This document shows positions 33,037 through 41,598 of a DNA stretch of 64,000 nucleotides, piece after piece; the first letter of the stretch is position 1, and each line of letters starts with the position of its first letter. The notes under the pieces were generated by a model that had not been told where the DNA came from, made no database searches, and saw only the letters and a list, made by a program, of their open reading frames with translations. The DNA is taken from the NCBI RefSeq assembly GCF_001293465.1, contig NZ_JSYZ01000018.1:124001-188000 (forward strand), in the 5' to 3' direction. The translations under genes were made by a program, and so were the position numbers. Source of the stretch: Pseudomonas asplenii (GTDB lineage: Bacteria > Pseudomonadota > Gammaproteobacteria > Pseudomonadales > Pseudomonadaceae).

Positions 33037-33933
33037 ATGCGTCTACGCCATATCGAAGCAATCCAGGCCATCCTGCAGACCGGCAACCTCGGCCCCGCCG
33101 CCGAGTTGCTGCAACTGCCGGCGTCCACGCTCAGTGCCACCCTGCAGGAGGCCGAGCAGCAACTGGGCTTCCTGTTGTTCGCCACGGTGCGCGGGCGTAT
33201 GCAGGCGACGCGTGAAACCCGCGAGCTGCAACCGCAGATCAGCCACCTGTACCGGGAACTGGAACCGTTGCGGCGCCTGGCCGCGGAGTTGCGCCAGCAT
33301 CAGGCGCCGCCCCTGCGGGTGACCTGCACCCCGACGCTCGCCCAGCATCTGCTGCCGCAAGGCATCGCCGCCCTGCGCCGACGCTTTCACGACACCCCTT
33401 GCACCCTGGCCAGCCAGCACACCCGCGACATCGTCCGCAGCCTGCTGTTGCGCGAGATCGAACTGGGCCTGAGCCTGCACGATCCCGAACATCCGCAGAT
33501 CCGCTGCGAGGCGCTGGCCCAGGGCAAGCTGCAACTGCTCGCCCCCCACGGCTGGTTGCAACCCAGGCAGAAGTACATCTCCCTGCAGGATCTGGCGGGT
33601 CAATCGATGATCGGCCTGGAACAGCAGGACACCCTCAGCCTGCTGCTCGACAGCAAGCTGCAGGGCCTGCGCCCGCCCCCCCAGGTGCAGACGCGGGTAC
33701 AGACCTACCAGATGATGCGCAGCATGGTCGAGGCCGGCGAAGGCCTGGCGATCGTCGACCCGTTCACGGCGGTGGGGGCCAGGGATGGCGGGCTGGATGT
33801 CTGCCCGCTATCGCCGGCCATCCCCATCACCCTGTATGCCCTGACCCTCGGGGAGCGCGAGCCATCACCCGCGCAGAAGGCCCTGCTGGAAATCATCGGC
33901 GAAAAGGCCGCGGCCATGCTGGCGCCGACCTGA
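33037..33933 (+). CDS. LysR-family transcriptional regulator
   Basis: A 298-residue LysR regulator with HTH LQTGNLGPAAELLQLPASTL at residues about 10-30 and an effector-binding domain from about residue 90 (PPLRVTCTPTLAQHLLP). The domain resembles the OccR/NocR/ArgP-like branch in size and layout. It converges with the GNAT gene, 3 bases away. The target is not evident, since there is no divergent gene other than the 78-residue protein upstream on the same strand. Confidence 0.88.
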   Translation: MRLRHIEAIQAILQTGNLGPAAELLQLPASTLSATLQEAEQQLGFLLFATVRGRMQATRETRELQPQISHLYRELEPLRRLAAELRQHQAPPLRVTCTPTLAQHLLPQGIAALRRRFHDTPCTLASQHTRDIVRSLLLREIELGLSLHDPEHPQIRCEALAQGKLQLLAPHGWLQPRQKYISLQDLAGQSMIGLEQQDTLSLLLDSKLQGLRPPPQVQTRVQTYQMMRSMVEAGEGLAIVDPFTAVGARDGGLDVCPLSPAIPITLYALTLGEREPSPAQKALLEIIGEKAAAMLAPT

Positions 33934-33936
33934 CCG

Positions 33937-34509
33937 TCAGATCTGCGGCGCGAACAGCAGGTACCAGAACAGCGCCACTTCGCGGGTCTGGGCGTCGATC
34001 CCGCGGTAACGCAGGTGGTCCATCCCACCCAGCACGTAGCCGCAACGCTCGTACAGGCGACAGGCGCCCAGGTTGTTGTTCTGGGTTTCCAGCATCACCC
34101 CCGACAGGTTCTTCCTCTGGCTCCAGAAGCGCACCTCGTCGAGCAGGGCCCTGGCCACGCCGTGACGCCGCGCACGGGCATCCACCGCCAGTTCGTCGAC
34201 ATGGGCAAAGCCGTTCCAGTTGGTGCTGACCACCACATGTCCGGCAGGCCGGCCATCGAGGTAGGCCATGAAGATCGCACTGTCCGCCTTGCCGCGGTAG
34301 CTGGCGAATTCCTCGGGATCGATGCCATAGCACTTGCGGTAGGGAGCCACGGTGCTCAGGGGCCACTGCTCGACCTTGCGGCCCATCTCGGCGCGGCCAT
34401 AGGCCCTGACCTCGAAGCTGAAATCGCTGCCCCAGATGTACTCGGAGAAGCCCTCGTCGGCCACCCGGACCGAGACTTCAGGGTCTTTCGGGTTCATGAC
34501 TAAATGCAT
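33937..34509 (-). CDS. GNAT acetyltransferase resembling streptothricin acetyltransferases
   Basis: A 190-residue GNAT enzyme. Motifs recalled from SatA/Sat-4 streptothricin acetyltransferases recur here in order: FSFEVRAYGR, VAPYRKCYG, NWNGFAHVDELAVDARARRHG (the acetyl-CoA loop), KNLSGVMLETQNNNLGACR and the C-terminal VALFWYLLF. Streptothricin enzymes acetylate the beta-lysine amine. The gene starts 19 bases after the ldcA stop, so it is probably cotranscribed with lysine decarboxylase. A role in acetylating lysine- or cadaverine-related amines, or in resistance, is an inference. Confidence 0.82.
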   Translation of the reverse strand: MHLVMNPKDPEVSVRVADEGFSEYIWGSDFSFEVRAYGRAEMGRKVEQWPLSTVAPYRKCYGIDPEEFASYRGKADSAIFMAYLDGRPAGHVVVSTNWNGFAHVDELAVDARARRHGVARALLDEVRFWSQRKNLSGVMLETQNNNLGACRLYERCGYVLGGMDHLRYRGIDAQTREVALFWYLLFAPQI

Positions 34510-34528
34510 AGGGCGAACTGTCCTGTCC

Positions 34529-36784
34529 TCATTCCTTGATGCAATCGACGGTATAGCAGCGGCCATCACCGTTGTCTTCATGTTGCAGGCCGTGCACATC
34601 CGCGACGAAACCGGGGAAACCGCTGTCGAACGCCCGGGCAAAGGCCAGGTAGTCGATGATCGAACGGGTCGCCTCGGTAAAACGTTCGCCCGGCATGATC
34701 AGCGGAATACCCGGCGGATAGGGTACCAGCATGACCGCCGCGACCCGCCCCTGCAACGCATCGATCGACACCGCCTCGACCTCGCCACGGACCAGCCGAT
34801 CATAGGCATCGGCGGGTTTCATGGCGACCTCGGGCAGTACCGTGTACATGCGCTTGAGATGCCTGGCCGTGGCATTGCTGCGATAACAGCCATGCAGTTG
34901 GTCGCATAGGTCGCGCAGGCCCATGCCCTGGTAACGTTGCGGCCCCTGCCGGGCCACCGAGGGCAGGCAACTGGCCAGGCTGACATTGGCGTCGTAGTTG
35001 CGCTTGAACTCCAGCAACTCCGTAAGCAGCGTGCTCCATTTGCCCTTGGTGATCCCCATCGAGAACAGCACCAGGAACGAATAGAGACCGGTCTTCTCCA
35101 CCACCAGCCCGCGCTCCCAGAGAAACTTGCTGACCACCGCCGCCGGAATGCCATGCTCGCCCAGGGCACCGCCGGCGGTGAGCCCCGGCATCACCAGGGT
35201 GACCTTGATCGGATCGAGCAACACATAGTCCTCGGCAACGTCACCGAAACCATGCCAGTCGGCCTGCGGTTCGAGCAGCCAGTCGGCGGTCTCGACCCTG
35301 TCGATGCCTTCCACCCGCGGCGCCTGCCAGATGCTGAACCACCAGTCATCGGCGGCAATGTGCTGGCGCAGATTGGCCAGGGCGCGGCGAAAACTCAGCG
35401 CTTCATCGAACATTTCCTGGAGCAGCGAGCGTCCCGCCGGCCCTTCCATCATGGCCGAGGCCACGTCCAGGGAAGCGATGATGCTGTATTGCGGCGAAGT
35501 GGAGATGTGCATCATGAACGCTTCGTTGAAACGGTCGCGGTCCAGCTGTCGCGCCCCGCCATCCTGGACATGGATCATCGAGGCCTGGCTGAAGGCCGCG
35601 AGCAGCTTGTGGGTCGAGTGGGTGGTGAACACCAGCGGGCTGTCCGCAGTGCGCGTGGTGCCCATGCCATAGCGCCCGGCAAAGAATTCATGGAAAGCCG
35701 CATAGGCATACCAGGCTTCGTCGAAATGCAGGACCTCGACGCTGCTGCCCAGGCTCTGCTTGATCAGTTCGGCGTTGTAGCAGAGGCCGTCGTAGGTCGA
35801 GTTGGTCACCACCGCCAGCTTCACCCGGGGTAGGCGCCCACGGGTGAGCGGGCTGGCGTCGATCTTTGCCTGGATCGACTCGTGGCTGAATTCGCTCAGG
35901 GGAATCGGGCCGATGATCCCCAGCTCATTGCGCTCCGGACACAGGTACAGCGGAATCGCGCCGGTCATGATGATCGAATGCAGCACCGACTTGTGGCAGT
36001 TGCGGTCCACCAGCACCAGGTCATCCCGGCCGACCATCGAATGCCAGACGATCTTGTTCGCGGTGGAGGTGCCATTGATCACGAAGAACGTGTGGTCGGC
36101 ACCGAAGTTGCGTGCGGCACGGGCTTCGGCCTCGGCCAGCGGGCCGGTATGGTCCAGCAGCGAACCCAGCTCCGGCACGGAGACCGACAGGTCGGAACGC
36201 AGGGTGTTCTCTCCGAAGAACTGGTGAAACGCCTGCCCCACCGGACTCTTGCGGTAGGCCACACCCCCGCCGTGGCCGGGCGTGTGCCAGGAATAGTTGG
36301 AATCGGCGGTGTGCTGCACCAGCGCCCGGAAAAACGGTGGCAGCAGGCCATCCAGGTAGTTGCGCGCCGCCCGGGCGACTTGCCGGGACAGGAACGGTAC
36401 GGTGTCTTCGAACAGGTAGAGAATGCCGCGCAGCTGGTTGAGCTCGCTCATGGCATCGGCCGGTGCATTTTCAAGGGTGACCTGCTCGCCCAGGGCGAAG
36501 ATCGGCAGGTCGGGAGCGCGGACCCGCGCCAGGCGGATCAACTCGACCATGTTCTGCAGCAGGTGGGTGTTTTCCCCGGCGCCCTCGGCGGCGATCAGCA
36601 GGCAGGCCAGGCCATGATGGGTCGAGGCGACCAGGCGGCCCTCGGCGTAATCGACAGCGCAGAAAACGCTGAAACCGTCCTGTTCGAGCTCTTTGGCGAT
36701 TCCCCGTACCCGATCCCCGGCGACCGTGTCCGCCTTGATGTCGCGGTGCACGATCAGGATCGGAAACTTCAAATCCTTGTACAT
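34529..36784 (-). CDS. ldcA: Lysine/ornithine/arginine decarboxylase (LdcA type)
   Basis: A 751-residue PLP-dependent fold-I decarboxylase with an N-terminal response-regulator-like wing domain (residues 1-130), the PLP core and a C-terminal domain. Landmarks are YSWHTPGHGGGVAYRKSPVG, the Schiff-base lysine in TTHSTHKLLAAFSQ and PGERF near the end. Length and order match P. aeruginosa LdcA (lysine to cadaverine, part of the arginine-sensitive lysine route). The start MYKDLKFPIL was chosen over ORF extensions. dnaQ lies 117 bases upstream and the GNAT gene directly downstream. Confidence 0.92.
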   Translation of the reverse strand: MYKDLKFPILIVHRDIKADTVAGDRVRGIAKELEQDGFSVFCAVDYAEGRLVASTHHGLACLLIAAEGAGENTHLLQNMVELIRLARVRAPDLPIFALGEQVTLENAPADAMSELNQLRGILYLFEDTVPFLSRQVARAARNYLDGLLPPFFRALVQHTADSNYSWHTPGHGGGVAYRKSPVGQAFHQFFGENTLRSDLSVSVPELGSLLDHTGPLAEAEARAARNFGADHTFFVINGTSTANKIVWHSMVGRDDLVLVDRNCHKSVLHSIIMTGAIPLYLCPERNELGIIGPIPLSEFSHESIQAKIDASPLTRGRLPRVKLAVVTNSTYDGLCYNAELIKQSLGSSVEVLHFDEAWYAYAAFHEFFAGRYGMGTTRTADSPLVFTTHSTHKLLAAFSQASMIHVQDGGARQLDRDRFNEAFMMHISTSPQYSIIASLDVASAMMEGPAGRSLLQEMFDEALSFRRALANLRQHIAADDWWFSIWQAPRVEGIDRVETADWLLEPQADWHGFGDVAEDYVLLDPIKVTLVMPGLTAGGALGEHGIPAAVVSKFLWERGLVVEKTGLYSFLVLFSMGITKGKWSTLLTELLEFKRNYDANVSLASCLPSVARQGPQRYQGMGLRDLCDQLHGCYRSNATARHLKRMYTVLPEVAMKPADAYDRLVRGEVEAVSIDALQGRVAAVMLVPYPPGIPLIMPGERFTEATRSIIDYLAFARAFDSGFPGFVADVHGLQHEDNGDGRCYTVDCIKE

Positions 36785-36866
36785 GGGTTTTTCAATCCTG
36801 AAGCGACGGGACACCGCCCGTCTGTTCCTTCAGGGTAGAAGCTGTTTGTCCTACATGTGAAGTGAA

Positions 36867-36889
36867 ACAAGAGAAAGGAGATCTCTTGT
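36867..36889 (-). terminator. Stem-loop after dnaQ
   Basis: The arms ACAAGAGA and TCTCTTGT (8 bp, perfect) enclose a 7-base loop, 12 bases beyond the dnaQ stop on the minus strand, followed by TTTCACTT. This is a plausible end for the rnhA-dnaQ transcript before ldcA. Confidence 0.5.
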
Positions 36890-36901
36890 AACAAACAACC
36901 C

Positions 36902-37642
36902 CTACTGCGCTGCAGCTTCCGCCAGTTGTGTCCAGAGCGCCGGTGCGCCGGCGGACTTGGCAATGATCTCCAGGCGCGCCTGGTGCTCGGCCAGTTCGCT
37001 CTCGCTGGCACGGATGATCCGGCCCGGCTTGCGCTCGGCCGACAGCCGACGGATTTCACTGGCCTGGCCAGCTCCACCTTCGGCACCGTCGCCGCTGTTG
37101 CCGGCCAGGGACAGGCTGGTCTGGCCACCGGTCATGGTCAGGTAGACGTCGGCGAGAATCTCCGAGTCGAGCAAGGCGCCGTGCAGTTCACGGCCGGAGT
37201 TGTCGACGCCGTAGCGCTTGCACAAGGCATCGAGGCTGTTGCGCTGTCCCGGATGGCGCTCCCGGGCCATCAGCAGGGTGTCGAGAATGCTGCAATGCTG
37301 GCTGATATCGGCGCGGTCGTGCTGCCCCAGCAGGGCGAACTCGTTGTTGATGAAGCCAACGTCGAACGCCGCGTTGTGGATGATCAGTTGCGAGCCCTTG
37401 ATGAACTCGAAGAACTCGTCGGCCACCTCGGCAAAGCGCGGCTTGCCGATCAGGAACTGGTCGGTGATACCGTGGACGCCGATCGCCCCCTCGTCGCTTT
37501 CGCGGTCCGGTTGCAGATAGACGTGGAAATGCCGCCCGGTCAGGCGGCGGCCGATGATCTCGACGCAACCGATCTCGATGATCCGGTGGCCGTCGGTCAC
37601 CGGCATACCGGTGGTTTCGGTATCGAGTACCACACTACGCAT
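36902..37642 (-). CDS. dnaQ: DNA polymerase III epsilon subunit (3'-5' proofreading exonuclease)
   Basis: A 246-residue DEDDh exonuclease, the proofreading subunit of the replicase. ExoI motif VLDTETTG, ExoII motif IIHNAAFDVGF and the ExoIII motif with catalytic His in HGALLDSEILADVY are present. The C-terminal 60 residues form the alpha-subunit-binding tail. The start MRSVVLDTETTG overlaps the 3' end of rnhA by 8 bases. The rnhA-dnaQ pair is conserved in gammaproteobacteria. Confidence 0.97.
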   Translation of the reverse strand: MRSVVLDTETTGMPVTDGHRIIEIGCVEIIGRRLTGRHFHVYLQPDRESDEGAIGVHGITDQFLIGKPRFAEVADEFFEFIKGSQLIIHNAAFDVGFINNEFALLGQHDRADISQHCSILDTLLMARERHPGQRNSLDALCKRYGVDNSGRELHGALLDSEILADVYLTMTGGQTSLSLAGNSGDGAEGGAGQASEIRRLSAERKPGRIIRASESELAEHQARLEIIAKSAGAPALWTQLAEAAAQ

Positions 37643-38087
37643 GCTTGACTCCTCGCACTTCATCCACACCGCGGTTGGCCAGTTGGTCGGCGCGTTCGTT
37701 GCCCGGGTGGCCGACGTGCCCGCGTACCCATTTCCATTTCACGTTGTGGCGGTTGACCTGCTCGTCGAGCTGCTGCCACAGGTCGGCATTTTTCACCGGC
37801 TCCTTGGCCGCGGTTTTCCAGCCGCGCTTCTTCCAGTTGGTCATCCACTCGGTGATGCCTTTCATCACGTACTGGGAGTCGGTCACCAACAGCACTTCAC
37901 ACGGCCGCTTGAGCTCTTCCAGCCCACGAATCGCGCCCAGCAGTTCCATGCGGTTGTTGGTGGTATTGGCCTCGCCGCCCCAGAGTTCTTTCTCTACCCC
38001 CTTGAAGACCAGCAGTGCGCCCCAGCCGCCCGGGCCGGGGTTGCCCTTGCAGGCGCCATCGGTGAAGAGTTCAACGGTATCGCTCAT
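37635..38087 (-). CDS. rnhA: Ribonuclease HI
   Basis: A 150-residue RNase HI that removes RNA from RNA-DNA hybrids. The acidic active site is visible: Asp in ELFTDGACKGNPGPGGW, Glu in NNRMELLGAI, Asp in LLVTDSQYVMKG and the final Asp in HPGNERADQLAN. Normal length. It overlaps dnaQ by 8 bases, with the methyltransferase gene 118 bases upstream on the same strand. Confidence 0.97.
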   Translation of the reverse strand: MSDTVELFTDGACKGNPGPGGWGALLVFKGVEKELWGGEANTTNNRMELLGAIRGLEELKRPCEVLLVTDSQYVMKGITEWMTNWKKRGWKTAAKEPVKNADLWQQLDEQVNRHNVKWKWVRGHVGHPGNERADQLANRGVDEVRGVKHA

Positions 38088-38205
38088 ACAACCTTTCCAT
38101 CGAAAAATGCCCTGTGGGCCATCGGCGACTGGCCGATGGCGCCCGGACCGGCAAGACCGGCCCGCGAAAGAAAACTGCCCGGGTTGCAGGTGAAGGCCCG
38201 CGGTA

Positions 38206-38964
38206 TCAGGGCTCGCTGGGCCGCCGGTTGACCTTGGCCAGCGGCAGCGGCACCAGTTTGCCGACCGGTTCGCGTCGCACCTGCTGGACCGGCCGCAGGC
38301 CGATCATGATCTTGCGGGCGACCAATAGATAGAAGCCGCCACCGGCCAGTTGCCAGCGACCGGCGACACGTTCCCAGCCCGCCAGCCGCGCCTGCCAGGC
38401 AGGTGAAGCCAGCGGCGGACGATAGCACCCGAAGCGACGTTTCTCCAGCGCGAAGCCCAGCAGGTTGAGCCAGTCGGCGACCCGCGAGGGCGAAATGCAG
38501 CGGGCCTGGCGCAGGGCATCGTGGGCGAACACATGCCGCAGCCCCCAGGCGCTCCAGGGGTTGATCCCGACGATCAGCAGGTGCCCGCCGGGCCGCACGC
38601 TGGCCGCCGCTTCGCGCAGCAGGCCATGGGGCGACAGGCAGAAATCCAGGCCATGCTGCAGCACCACGACATCCGCCGCGTGCTCGCTCAGCGGCCACGC
38701 CCGTTCGTCGCAAACGATCTCCACACCCGGCAACGGCGCCCCCAGGCGCACGTTGCGGCGCACCTGCTGCGCTTGCGGCGGGTTCTCGGCCGATGGCCCG
38801 TAATGGACCAGGTAACCGCCGAAGTAACGCCCGAGTTCCTCGTCGAGCATGCGCCGCTCTTCATCGAGCAGCAGTTGCCCCAGCGGCCCGGACAACCAGT
38901 CACGGGCCGCGCTGACCAGTGCCAGCCAGTCAGGATCGGCCTGAGCGAACGCTTTATCGGTCAT
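38206..38964 (-). CDS. SAM-dependent methyltransferase of unknown substrate
   Basis: A 252-residue class I methyltransferase-like protein with start MTDKAFAQ (GGAG upstream). The motif I glycine loop is weak. VVLQHGLDFCLSPHGLLREA and VRPGGHLLIVGINPWSAWGL fit the post-I and motif II/III region of the type-11 family. The same gene sits between gloB and rnhA in P. aeruginosa. It is divergent from gloB with a 74-base gap. No substrate can be assigned. Confidence 0.85.
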   Translation of the reverse strand: MTDKAFAQADPDWLALVSAARDWLSGPLGQLLLDEERRMLDEELGRYFGGYLVHYGPSAENPPQAQQVRRNVRLGAPLPGVEIVCDERAWPLSEHAADVVVLQHGLDFCLSPHGLLREAAASVRPGGHLLIVGINPWSAWGLRHVFAHDALRQARCISPSRVADWLNLLGFALEKRRFGCYRPPLASPAWQARLAGWERVAGRWQLAGGGFYLLVARKIMIGLRPVQQVRREPVGKLVPLPLAKVNRRPSEP

Positions 38965-39038
38965 TGTCTGCTCCAACTCGCCATGAGCCATACCAGCCTC
39001 TAAGATGCGCCAATGTTTTCCGCTTGGCGACCTCCAAC

Positions 39039-39818
39039 ATGATACAGATCGATGCACTGCCCGCCTTCACCGACAACTATATCTGGCTGCTGCGCGACGA
39101 TGCGCAACGGCGCTGCTCGGTGGTCGACCCGGGTGACGCGGCACCGGTGCTGGCCTGGCTGGAAGCGCATCCGGGCTGGCGACTGGACGACATCCTGATC
39201 ACTCACCACCACCATGACCATGTCGGCGGTATCGAACGCCTGAAGCAGGCCACCGGTGCCCGCGTGCTCGGCCCGGCCCACGAGAACATCCCGGGCCGGG
39301 ACGTGGCGCTGCAGGACAACGACCGGATCAGCGTACTCGATCGGCCATTCCAGGTGCTGGCCGTGCCCGGCCACACCCTGGGGCATATCGCCTTCTATCA
39401 GGCGAATGAGGAAACGCCGCTGCTGTTCTGCGGCGACACGCTGTTCGCCGCCGGCTGTGGACGCCTGTTCGAGGGCACGGCCGAGCAGATGCACGCGTCC
39501 CTGAGCCGGCTGGCGGCCCTGCCGGCCAACACTGCGGTGCACTGTACCCATGAATATACCCTGGGCAACCTGCGCTTCGCCCAGGCCGTCGAGCCGCAAA
39601 ATCCGGATATCGCCGCGCGACTGGAACAGGTCGGCCAGTGGCGTGCCGAAGGGCGGATCAGCCTGCCGTCGAACCTGGCCCTGGAACTGCGCACCAACCC
39701 ATTCCTGCGGGTCGGCGAAACATCTGTTAAAGAAAAAGCGGACGAACGGAACGGCCGCGACAACCGGTCGCCGAGTGAGGTTTTTGCTGCCCTGCGGGCC
39801 TGGAAAGACCAGTTCTGA
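39039..39818 (+). CDS. gloB: Hydroxyacylglutathione hydrolase (glyoxalase II)
   Basis: A 259-residue metallo-beta-lactamase-fold enzyme that hydrolyses S-lactoylglutathione, completing methylglyoxal detoxification. The binuclear metal motif THHHHDHVGG, later His in VPGHTLGHI, the Asp in LLFCGDTLFAAGCGRLFEG and the His in THEY are all present. The C-terminal glutathione-binding region (NPFLRVGE) is complete. The start MIQIDALPAF was chosen over a longer frame. Confidence 0.97.
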   Translation: MIQIDALPAFTDNYIWLLRDDAQRRCSVVDPGDAAPVLAWLEAHPGWRLDDILITHHHHDHVGGIERLKQATGARVLGPAHENIPGRDVALQDNDRISVLDRPFQVLAVPGHTLGHIAFYQANEETPLLFCGDTLFAAGCGRLFEGTAEQMHASLSRLAALPANTAVHCTHEYTLGNLRFAQAVEPQNPDIAARLEQVGQWRAEGRISLPSNLALELRTNPFLRVGETSVKEKADERNGRDNRSPSEVFAALRAWKDQF

Positions 39819-39918
39819 GGCACGGCGGTGGGCGGTTCGGGCAGGCTCGATAGTTGACCGGACCCTGAGCGCTTTCTAGAATCGCCCGACATTTTTGCCC
39901 GGAACTACCTTCCAGCCA

Positions 39919-41331
39919 ATGTCGTCACCTAACCGCAAACCCATCAATTCAGGCACATTGACGCAATTGGCTCAGGCGGTCGCCGTGGCTGTGTCCGCCA
40001 CTTTGGCGGGTTGCCAGGGCTTTCATCATCCCTCGGACAACGGCAACGAACCGACGCCGAATCTCAACGTCCGGCTCAAGCAGAAACCGATATGGGCCGG
40101 CGAGAAAGCCAACCCGACGCCGCCACAGGATGTCTGGGAGCGCATGCGCCAGGGCTTCAAGCTGCAGGACGGCCTGGGCGTGAACCCACGCATCGAGCAG
40201 CAGCGGCTGTGGTTCGCCAGCAACCCGTCGTTCCTGGAAAACGCCAGCGAACGCGGCACACTCTATATCCATTACATCGTCGAACGTCTCGAAGAACGCA
40301 ACATGCCGCTGGAGCTGGCGCTGCTGCCGGTCATCGAGAGTGCCTACAACCCGATGGCCTATTCCCGAGCCGATGCGGTCGGCCTCTGGCAGTTCATTCC
40401 CTCCACCGGGCGCAACTTCAACCTGCGCCAGGACCGTTTCTATGATGGGCGCCGCGATATCACCGCCTCGACCATCGCGGCGCTGAACTACCTGACCCGC
40501 CTGCACGACATGTTCAACGGTGACTGGCTGTTGGCCATGGCCGCCTACAATGCCGGCGAAGGCACGGTCAGCCGGGCCATCGAGCGTAACGAAAAGCTCG
40601 GCCTGCCCACCGACTACTGGAACCTGCCGCTGCCCCAGGAAACCCGTGACTACGTGCCCAAGCTGCTGGCCCTGTCCCAGGTGGTGATGTCGCCGGAAGC
40701 CTATGGTGTGAACCTCAACCCGATCGCCAACGAACCCTACTTCGCCAGCGTCGAGGTCAACCAGCCGCTGGACCTTTCCCGGGTCGCGGCACTGGCCGAG
40801 ATCGACGAGGACGAAATGATCCAGCTGAACCCGGCCTACAAGCAGAAGGCGACCCTCGACGGGCCGCAGCACCTGCTGGTGCCGAGCTCCAAGGCGCAGT
40901 TGCTGACCGCCAGCCTGTCGAACCTCAAGCCCGAGGAACTGGTGAGCATGCGGCCGAAGAAGCCGGTTTTCGAGAACGTCGCCAGCAATGGCCCGGCTCG
41001 CCTGAACCGTCGCTACAAGGTCAGGAACGGCGACAGCCTGTCGTCGATCGCCAAGGCCAACAAGGTCGATGTCAAGGAACTGCAGCGCTGGAACAAGCTG
41101 TCCGGGCACAAGCTGAAGGTCGGCCAGACCCTGGTGATGGAGGACAACGTCCGCGCCTCGGTCAGCAGGAAGCCAGCGACCCCCACGACCTACAAGGTGC
41201 AGAAAGGCGACTCCCTTTATATTGTCGCCAAGCGTTTCAACGTTGAAATGCAGCACCTCAAGCGCCTCAACCCGCGTACCGGCCAGGCCCTCAAGCCAGG
41301 GCAGATCCTCACGGTTTCCCAGCCGCGCTGA
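39919..41331 (+). CDS. mltD: Membrane-bound lytic murein transglycosylase D
   Basis: A 470-residue peptidoglycan lytic transglycosylase. An N-terminal lipoprotein signal ends in the lipobox LAGC (Cys about residue 32), predicting an outer-membrane lipoprotein. The SLT domain carries the catalytic Glu in ALLPVIESAYNPMAYSRA and the GLWQFIPSTG and MAAYNAGEGTVSRAI motifs. Two C-terminal LysM repeats (YKVRNGDSLSSIAKANKVD and YKVQKGDSLYIVAKRFNVE) bind glycan. The start MSSPNRK is the best ATG, though its ribosome site is weak. The npp operon follows 270 bases later. Confidence 0.95.
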   Translation: MSSPNRKPINSGTLTQLAQAVAVAVSATLAGCQGFHHPSDNGNEPTPNLNVRLKQKPIWAGEKANPTPPQDVWERMRQGFKLQDGLGVNPRIEQQRLWFASNPSFLENASERGTLYIHYIVERLEERNMPLELALLPVIESAYNPMAYSRADAVGLWQFIPSTGRNFNLRQDRFYDGRRDITASTIAALNYLTRLHDMFNGDWLLAMAAYNAGEGTVSRAIERNEKLGLPTDYWNLPLPQETRDYVPKLLALSQVVMSPEAYGVNLNPIANEPYFASVEVNQPLDLSRVAALAEIDEDEMIQLNPAYKQKATLDGPQHLLVPSSKAQLLTASLSNLKPEELVSMRPKKPVFENVASNGPARLNRRYKVRNGDSLSSIAKANKVDVKELQRWNKLSGHKLKVGQTLVMEDNVRASVSRKPATPTTYKVQKGDSLYIVAKRFNVEMQHLKRLNPRTGQALKPGQILTVSQPR

Positions 41332-41375
41332 TCACCCATCACCAAGGCACCTGTGTATGAGTGAACTGTAGGCTG

Positions 41376-41460
41376 GGGGAGCCGGATTCATCCGCGAAGC
41401 TTTTAGGGGCCTCAAGGGCCATTCGCGGATAAACCGGGGCGCCGGACCGGCGGCTCCCAC
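41376..41460. repeat. REP pair between mltD and the npp operon
   Basis: Left unit GGGAGCCGGATTCATCCGCG and right unit TTCGCGGATAAACCGGGGCG (continuing to GGCTCCCAC) are imperfect inverted copies around a small hairpin GGCC-TCAA-GGGCC. They occupy the middle of the 267-base gap. The bases after 41460 lead into nppA1. Confidence 0.7.
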
Positions 41461-41598
41461 AGGGGTTTGTGAAGAGTCAACCATGGCGGATAGCCAGCAA
41501 GTCCGTTCCGACAAAAGTAGCGGCCTTTTTCCTGCCGATACAAGCTGTTAAGGTAAGATCCATAGAGCCCAAGCAGTCTGGACCGGATCCCTGAGCTG

